Shown here piece by piece: positions 49,801 to 58,800 of a DNA stretch of 64,000 nucleotides. Every line of letters begins with the position of its first letter. Within the stretch, counting starts at the first letter, position 1. Under the pieces are notes generated by a model, which worked only from the letters and a program-made list of their open reading frames with translations, did not search any database and was not told the origin of the DNA. The DNA comes from Typha latifolia (taxonomy: Eukaryota; Streptophyta; Magnoliopsida; Poales; Typhaceae). Position numbers and translations under genes: made by a program. The DNA lies in assembly GCA_019914945.1 (NCBI GenBank), contig CM034099.1, positions 13,715,001-13,779,000 of the forward strand, read 5' to 3'.

Positions 49801-52800
49801 TTCTACCGATTCGCTAAGGCTAAAAGATGGGCTATGTTAGGCTGGTGGGCTTAGTTGGTTAGTGTTCTTTGGGTTTTGGAATGATGAGAGGTTTAGGCTA
49901 GTGGGTTAATGGGTTTAGGTTTTGGGTTGGTTGGGATTAAGTTAGGAAAGTAGATAAGATAGATATTTATCCTAAAATTAGGGAACTAATTTTCAAAAAT
50001 TATGGAAACTACTCTCTAAAATTGTGGAAACTAATCCCTAAAATTGTAGAAACTAATTTCTAAAATTATGGAAATTACTCCCTAAAATTGTGGAAACTAA
50101 TCCCCAAAATTATGGAAATTAATCCCAAAATTATAGAAACTAATTTTCTAAAATTAAGGAAAGGTAAATAAGAAAACAAAAAAAATATCTTCTAAAATTA
50201 ATTTCGAAATTCAAAATTAAAGATAAAGATGAAACAAATAAACTGAATTTCGGAATTTTTTTTTTCAGAGAGCTCTTTCCTTTTTTTTCTTTTTTTTTTT
50301 TTTTTTTTTCAGAGCTTTTTTTTTAATCTAATCCAGGGAAAGAAAATCTATTGAATAAAGCATACTTGTGATTATTTCCTTGTGTGGAAATTTGGTGATG
50401 GTAATGGTTTATTGTTTTTCCTCCTTGAGGGTGATCTCCTCGCGTAACTCGGATCTCGATCCTAATGTTATTGGGTGACGGATCTCGTAGTGATCTGGTG
50501 TTCGTGGAGCGATTGATCTGACGAAGAAAAGATGAGGCGCTGCATAGAATCCAGGCGATGGAGTGTCCATAAACTAGAAAACAATATGCTTTGATACCAA
50601 AGCTGATGCAGGACAACGTCTTGATTGTAGAGTTGAGAAGAAGTAGAAAAAAATAATCAAACTCGTGGAATCCACCAGTCAGGGTGTCGGAATCCACCGA
50701 CGTTGGAATCTACCAACAAACACTCAATAGCCAAAAGGTCTCAAAATATTCATTAGTCCATAAAGATGATTACAAGCTTTTATATAGGTAAAATAAAGTA
50801 AAAGACAAAAGATGAAAATAGCCCTAGAAGGTGACTAGTCACAACCCTCGTTAAGCCAAAGGACTATGGGTGCAGCCCTTTTGTACTTAAGAGAATAAAC
50901 GTGACGAAAAGTGGTGTCCCCACTAGAGCCCCTTGTGCTGTGCCTGTCTTGCTCACGCCCAAGAAGGATAGGTCCTGGCGTATGTGTGTCGATAGTCGAG
51001 CCATCAATAGAATAACAGTCAAATATGTGTTGATAGTCGAGCCATCAATAGAATAACAGTCAAATATTGTTCCATTCTACGACTTGATGACATGCTTGAT
51101 ATGATGGCGGGGAGCTTCAATTTTCTCTAAGATCGATCTTAAAAGTGGTTATCACCAAATCCGAATTCGCTCAGGCGATGAATGGAAGACTGCTTTTAAA
51201 ACGAAAGACGGGTTGTATGAATGGTTGGTAATGCCTTTCGGTTTATCAAATGCCCCAAGCACTTTCGTGCGTGTTATGACACAAGTGCTTCGCCCATTCA
51301 TGGAAAAATCTCTTGTGGTGTATTTTGATGACATTTTGATTTATAGTCGATCAAAAGAGGTTCAGTTGGACCATTTGCGTCAAGTCTGTCTAGTGCTTCG
51401 TGCTGCTGAACTCTATGGCAATAGGAAGAAGTGTTCTTTTCCTGTCGATCAAGTCAACTTCTTAGGATTTGTGGTTACTTCAGAAGGAGTCCACGCTGAC
51501 CGTGAGAAGATCAAGGCAATTGTTGATTGGCCGGAACCACGAAATATTCATGATGTGCGTAGCTTTCATGGCCTTGCTACTTTTTATCGCCGCTTCATTT
51601 GAGGGGTTAGTATTATCATGTCGTCGATCACTGCTTGCTTGAAGAAAGAAGATTTTCATTGGAGTAAGGCAGCAAATAACGCTTGACGAGATTAAGAAGA
51701 AAATGACGCTTTTAACGCTTTTGACGAGATTAAGAAGATTTTTGTCTGCCATTAGCAAAGTCACTGGGTTTGACAAAAGCAATGAAATACTATTGCCCTC
51801 CCCGATATGATATATGCTCAATTACACCTATTTATTTCTGGTTCTAGGACCAGTAGTTCTTGGGATCACGAAATATTCATGATGTGCGTAGCTTTCATAG
51901 CCTTGCTAATTTTTATCGACGCTTCATTCGAGAGTTTAGTACTATCATGTCGCCGATCACTGCTTGCTTGAAGAAAGAAAATTTTCATTAGAGTAAGGCA
52001 GCAAATAACGCTTTTGAAGAAATTAAGAAGAAAATAACAATAGCGCCTGTAATGTGTCTTCCTGACTTTTCTAAAGCTTTCGAGGTGGAATGTGATGCCT
52101 CAGGCATCGGGATTGGCAGTGTCCTTAGCCAGGAACACCTTCCTGTTGCCTATTTCAGCAAAAAACTAAATGAGGATAAGCAAAAGTACTCTACTTACGA
52201 TAAGGAATTTTATGTGGTTATTCAAGCTTTACGCTATTGGTGCCATTATTTATTTCGGCATGAATTTATGCTTTATTTCGACTACGAAGCTCTTTGATTC
52301 CTAAATTCTCAGAAGAAACTAAATTCGATACATGCTCGTTGTATCGAGTTCTTACAGGAGTACACTTTTGTACTCAAATATAGAGTTGGGGTTGAGAATA
52401 AGGCGGCTGATGCGCTTAGCCGAAGGGTTAACTTTCTGTCTGCCATTAGCATCAAAGTCACTGGGTTTGACAAAAGCAATGAAATACTATTGTCCTCCCC
52501 GATATGATATATGCTCAATTACACCTATTTATTTCTGGTTCTAGGACCAGTAGTTCTTGGGATCGACTCGGTCGTCGAATCGACTTTTTGACCCTCAGCC
52601 TTTCTTCTCTTTTTAGGGCCTATCTGCGGAGCTAGTCTGGGAGTCCTTTCCACTCATTGAAGATTCTATCTACAAAAGAAGGTCAATGGGGGAGACTACA
52701 GTAGCTCTCACTGAGACCATCTACGAAAAAGGTAAAATGAAGGAGGATTATACAACTTGTCCGGACTTTGGCGAAATCGCTCTCACTTTGCTGACTGATC

Positions 52801-55800
52801 TGAACTTAGCTTTGGACAGTTATTCTCTCTAAGACGATTACCTATTTAAGGCTAACAAGCTTTATGTTCCCCGTATGTCCGTGCATGACTTTCTTGTTTG
52901 GGAGATCCATGCCGGTGGCCTATCGGTTCATTTTGGACATGATAAGACCATTGAGAAAGTGGAGCGCCAATTTTATTGGCCAAGTCTCAAACGTGACGAC
53001 ACAAAATTAGTTGGTCAATGTAGGACTTGTTAGTTAGCAAAGCATAGAAAACAAAACACTGGACTTTACACTCTGTTGCCTATGCCTGACGTTAGTATGT
53101 ATTTTGTCCTAGGATTGCCTCGCACATTTAGAAAACATGATTCAATCCTCACGGTTGTGGATCGCTTCTCTAAGATGGCCTATTTTATTCCTTGTGCTAA
53201 GACCTCTGATGCGTCACATGTGTCAAAATTATACTTTGTCCATATCGTCAAGTTATATGGTCTTCCAAAAACTATTGTCTTTATAAGCTATTTTTGAAAA
53301 ACCTTATGACACATGGTTGGCACAAAATTAAAATTTTCTACTGCCTATCATCCTCAAATTGATGGTCAAACTGAGGTCGTTAATCGTAGTCTTGTAAATC
53401 TTTTGTGCTGTCTCATGAGTAATAATAACAAAAACTGGGATGCTATTCTTCCTATAACCCAATTTGCATATAATAACTCCATTAATAAGTATATTGGCAT
53501 GAGCCCATTTGAAGTTGCTCATGGTTTTAAAGCATGCAAATCTCTAGATCAGTTACCTATGTCATCTCATTCTAGAGTCTCTGAGTCTGCCGAAGCATTT
53601 GCACATTATATTCATTCTTTGTATTAAGAGATCACTAAGTGAATCATCATAAAATACATGCTGACTTGCACAAACGTGCCAAGGAGTTCGATGTTGGAGA
53701 TCATGTTATGATTCGTCCTAGACCCGAACGATTTCTTTCAGGAGCTGTTCAGAAGTTGCATGCCCGTAGTGCAGGACCTTTCCAAGTTCTGAAACGTGTA
53801 GGTGCTAATGCTTATGTCATTGATATTCTCTCTAATTATGGCATTAGTTGTACTTTTAATATTGAGGATCTAGCAGCCTACCATCCACCTATGCACATCC
53901 CCACCGAACCCTATGCTATATCTCCCTTCCAGACATCCTTGCTGTGCCACATACCATTTCTCCTTTCCCATCCACATCACAATAATTATAATAAATCAAT
54001 GTATCCATATCATCATCATCATAACAGCAATTCATCTATCTTCTCACTAACGTCAGAAATAAATCTATTTTCCACGCTTCCGCTAGCTACTCTGATAATC
54101 ACATACTATATTGATATAACTATCTAACTTAAATAATTTTATAAAAAAATATTTGTCATAAAAATCTTGATTTGTTAATCTAAAGGACTCTGAGTATTGA
54201 ATCTCCGCAATAAATCTACTAGTAGATCAAAAATCTAGGCTCTAATACCATTCTGTCATGCCCCAATCCGGGAACATGATAGCCGTGAATCTCTATGATA
54301 AAATTCGGAGAAAACACGAAAAGCGAAATAATAATCAAATTCTAAAATAGATTGATACAGGGAAAATGATACTCAGTCTTCAGAGTCCTCACTAAGCGGC
54401 TTTTTAAATTCCTTCAAAATAATAAGTCTTCATAAGCTAGATGTCGAGCAAGTAACCCATTCTACTAATAATATGTTTAATGACAAATATCGAAATGTGA
54501 TACATATAGTAGTAGAAAAAGAATCATAATAATATATATAAGCCGTCTTGGAAAATAAATAATTTTCTTATCTCTTGTACTGAAATTCAAACTCCATATA
54601 TGCTAAATTAAAATCATAAATCATTCATATTAACTCAATTTGAATAAATTAATATAAAATGATATGCTAAAAGTGTACTTTCATGGAAATCGAATAATAA
54701 ATCATTCATAATATCTCAATTTGAATAAATCAATATAAAACGAATCAATCTCTGCTAAAAGTTTACTATCATGGAAAACCGTCAAAACTAATAAAATGTT
54801 ATATTGTCTCTTTTATGGGTACTCTGATTCGTGACCAAATTTCTTTTTTTATTTCGAAAATATAAACAACAAATTCCTTTTGTTATTTCGAAAATAATAA
54901 ATCTGAATTTTCTATAAAAGACAAATAATTTTAACATCTCTAATTTTTTATTGAAAATTCTTCAAACAATGAATTTCTAAATTTTCCTACACTTGTTGCA
55001 TAATTGATATCATCATATCATAATTTCTTATCTCATAAAATTAAACATGATAAGAATAAATAAAAAGAGATATTTTCAATTTATCAATTCTATCTTTGAA
55101 TAATAGAACTTTAATAAAATATGAGTGGAAACTTGTCTTGATCGCTCAATTAAAATATAATCTGATTTTTGCATCCTAATCGTAATCTGCACGGATTTCG
55201 ATGCGCTCCATGATTGCCCTCTCTTTCCTTTTCTTCTATTTTTGGTATGATAAGCTCTTCTTTCATCTATTTTCTTAACTCTATGCATGTTTTCATCTCT
55301 ATTTTTTTTCTCTTCTATCTTAAGAATAATCTCCTTTTTTTCTTTTCTCTGTACCTTCTCTCTTAAAAATCCCATCTAGGGTTTTCTTCTAGGTCCTCTT
55401 TTTATAATTAAAAAATATAATAAGATTCTTATTAGAATAGGGATTCTAACATCTTAAAGATATACTTAAAAAATTAATTTAATTTAATTTGAATCCTAAA
55501 ATAAAGAGATAAAACGAAATTCCTCATTATCTGAATGGTTATTTCTATTTTATTTATTTATTTATGTTTTAAAATTTTGGGTTGTTACAAAAGACATATA
55601 GGGAATGAAAGAAAGGCTGAGGATGTACATACATATTAGCGATATCGTTATGAGAATGTTGCTCTCTATAATTATGGTGCATCAAGTATTTATTGTTTGG
55701 AGGCGTCACAAGATTCATATGTGGGTTATTATTCTTAGTATCCTCAGACATAAGATTTGTATAGTGTTTATTATCTTTCTTAGACACAAGTCACACAACA

Positions 55801-58800
55801 AGATCTATATGATATGACTAGTATGATAGAATCACTTTTAAGAGTATCAAGTTTTAGGCATTATTATTTACAAACTTATGGTGATTATGATGATGAAAAC
55901 TAAAAATATTTATGAATGCCAACTCGGTATTCATCAAAGTTTTGAATTTTGAGTAAATTAATACATTTTTTAAGTTTTTAGGCTTCATGTGTAAGTAATT
56001 TTTATTTCTTTTTTTTTGTCATTTTTTCTAAATTTTTAGAAACTTTTCTGCATTTTTAACTAATACTTAGAGTTTTTAAGTAATTAAAAAATAGTCCGAT
56101 ACGATATGAGCGACCGATATTAATCCCGGTTCCGATAATGGGAACCTTACTTTGCATGTGACCATAATTAAAAAACTTTACTTCCCAACCCATATTATTG
56201 ATAAATTCTTATTATCATTATTTGCATATATACTCTTCTAAAATCTCTTATTTGCATATCTACCCTTTAATGTTATATTTACGTGTATATCCCTCAATCT
56301 CTTATTACACCAATTTAATTGTAGAAAATTAGAAATGCTCTGTTCCTCTTTTCATGCATTTCTTTTAGTTAAGGGTATTTATGTTTTTTTTTTCTTATTT
56401 TAAGTTACTAAGAATGTAATTGTTAAAATTTAACCTAAAGGTATGCATGCAAAAACTATGAAGGCATACACATTAATATAATAGTTAAATGAGTATACAA
56501 TTAAATAACAAACTTTGGAGGGTATAGTTGGAAAAAGATCATTCTTTTTTGTCTTTAAAGTTTTACTTCTGATTTCCACTTTCCTCAACCAAACAAGAAA
56601 AGGTAAGAAATGATAGTTCCAATTTTTCACTCTATTCTCACCAAACACTAGGAAGTGATAACTTTTGTCGGAAAGTAAGTTTCCTAGGAACTTTAACTTT
56701 CCAAGATCACTTTCTCCGCTTTCACTTTTTACAAACAAATGATCCTGTAAGTGACTTCCATAAAACCAGATGTTGGAGAAATAGTCTCATTTTGGAAGGA
56801 ATTGTGCCTCAATTGGAAGTAAGAACACAATATGGGAAGTTGGGAACCTGAAAGAGTTTCACTTAGGAAATAGGACTCTTATAATAGGCCTGGCTATTAT
56901 CGGCCGTAGTAAGTAGTGGCTGTCCACTTTAGGCATTATAAATTAGGGTCGACTACGGTGATATTGTAGATCCTTTCTCCCCATGCAATTCCACTTAGGC
57001 AAATGTATGAAAAATATGATGTATTTTTTTATTTACTATGATTTACACTGCCTTTTGGACCTTTTTTGCTTTTATTTCCTGAAAAACACCCTCCCATTAG
57101 TCTGCCTAATTGAGATTTACCTTGAGCATGGGTTAAAGTAACTATACTTGTCAAATGAATAAACAGAATATTATGTGTTTATATCATGAAGTTAAACCCT
57201 CAAAGGTACTTTTTAAGCAATAAATTCAGATCATGAAGTTCAGAAAGGCAGGGTGTAAAGGATAATAAATGCAAAATGCAGTGTTTACTTGGAAATTTGC
57301 CTTCTCTTTATTTTATTAATGGTTAAAATCTATTAAGATTCCATATTCATTTACCACACTCACTTTTCTAGTACACGCTTTAGTTGGTGAAACAAAATCT
57401 GCAAGAGTTATTGGAGGAGATGGAAGTTATTTGACAAGTGAATAAAAATCATATATTTTTTCTAGATTATTCTTCTGTTGTTTGTAAGTATGCAGGAAGG
57501 TTCTCTGAGTTCCTCATTGGTGAGGTTATAGTTACAATGTAGAGTATCATCTTTCTTTAAGTGAATCATTTGGAGGATAAGGCAAGTCATGTAACATATC
57601 ACCTGGTATGCTGTACTTTTTTTAATATAAACAAGCTTTACGAGGATATACCATTGAGATGGGGGGATGAACTTGCTAGGTAGTCTTTATAAGAAGCAAC
57701 CTCTATCTTTTTTTTTCTTTCTTTGTGCTTTCTCGTTTTGGTGAAGGAAGTTAAGATGTTGTATGCGTCATATAGCCAAAGAAAGAATTGAAAGGATCTG
57801 ATGTATATCTCTTTTTCTAATCATATACCATGAGTATGTTTATTTTCCAGGAAGTTTGAGGATGGATTCCCCAACCTGTTCATCTCAAATGCTCATGGAA
57901 TCCGCGGGCAACATGTAGCCTTTTTGGCATCATTTAGTTCACCTAAAGTAATATTTGAGCAACTATCAATTATCTATGCTCTGCCAAGGTTGTTTATCTC
58001 CTCATTTACAGTTGTGCTACCATTTTTTCCAACGGGATCTTATGAGCGTATGGAAGATGAAGGAGATGTAGCAACAGCTTTCACCCTTGCTAGAATTTTA
58101 TCTAATACACCGATATCAAGAGGTGGACCAACTAGTTTAGTAATTTTTGATATTCATGCGTTGCCGGTAGGTATTTTCTACTTTCGAAGCTTAGTAATGC
58201 TTGATGTCTTTCTGTTTTATCATTGATATCCTATTGCATTTGAATAAATCAGGAAAGATTCTACTTTGGAGATTATGTTTTACCATGCTTTGAGAGTGGG
58301 GTGCCTTTGCTGAAGAATAGGCTTCAGCAACTATCTGATTCAGAAAATGTGAGTGTACATGACTGCTAAAAGAAGTATCATGTGCACTGCTATCATGTGC
58401 ACTGCTATTGGTTGTTATGCAATTTCTGGATTCCAGTGATAGTGCAACTTTATTAAACTGAAAGCAGAAGCTAGTTTAATTTCCCTAGGCACAAGTTTTG
58501 GTTGCGATAAAAATAGTGATATTTTGCTAGATAAACTCCTTTCTTGTGGAATAATTTTGTCGATTACTCTGATTTGTGGTTGGAATCATTTCATACTGTT
58601 AGAACCTGCCTGATTTAGTAGTGACTTCTGCCAGAACTAACAACACAATGCCTAGAAATGGCTACAAGACATCTTTTGTAATGATTATACAATTATCTAT
58701 TAGCTCTGTCACAATCGAATGTGATGACTTATGCTTTACTATCTTTCTCAGATATCAATTGCTTTTCCAGATGATGGTGCATGGAAACGATTTCATAAGC

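Larger units (their letters stand above)
44102..50925 (-). mobile_element. Nearly complete chromovirus-type Ty3/gypsy element, antisense, inserted in a sister copy
   Basis: 6824 bp. LTRs at 44102-44422 (3') and 50604-50925 (5'), both TGRTGGGG.../...CCTGCATCA in element sense. Perfect 5-bp duplication GAGCC at 44097-44101 and 50926-50930. Primer site TGGTATCAAAGC at about 50590-50601 (minus strand). Domain order gag-knuckle-protease-RT-RNase H-integrase remnant-chromodomain. By eye the two LTRs differ at roughly one position in ten including small indels, so this is an old insertion. Confidence 0.93.
39876..53985 (+). mobile_element. Chromovirus-type Ty3/gypsy element, split by an antisense sister copy
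   Basis: 5' LTR 39876-40200, primer site, leader, gag and protease up to 44101. It then resumes at 50931 with reverse transcriptase, RNase H and integrase to about 53985, where homology to the sister copy stops. The 3' LTR is missing. The 44102-50925 copy sits in the reverse-transcriptase start. The pol has stops, frameshifts and a scrambled duplication, so it is dead. Confidence 0.85.
32630..56146 (+). mobile_element. Candidate DNA transposon (hAT-like) hosting several LTR elements
   Basis: GGTTCCCAAAATCGGA at 32630 is mirrored by TCCGATAATGGGAACC ending at 56146 (14 of 16 bp). Inside both ends is an ATCGGTCG word. Within it, 39600-39830 encodes a BED zinc finger in the + sense. Without the LTR insertions it would be about 4 kb. 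No convincing 8-bp duplication was found, and the transposase core is missing. Family assignment rests on the BED finger. Confidence 0.4.
22834..57850 (+). other. PRS intron 1, 35,017 bp, built of nested transposons
   Basis: Bounded by GTAATT at 22834 and TTTCCAG ending at 57850, with exact codon continuity across it. Removing the elements listed here leaves about 150 bp (22834-22983), about 640 bp (31988-32629) and about 1.7 kb (56147-57850) as apparent original intron. The other five introns are 86-551 bp. Confidence 0.9.
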
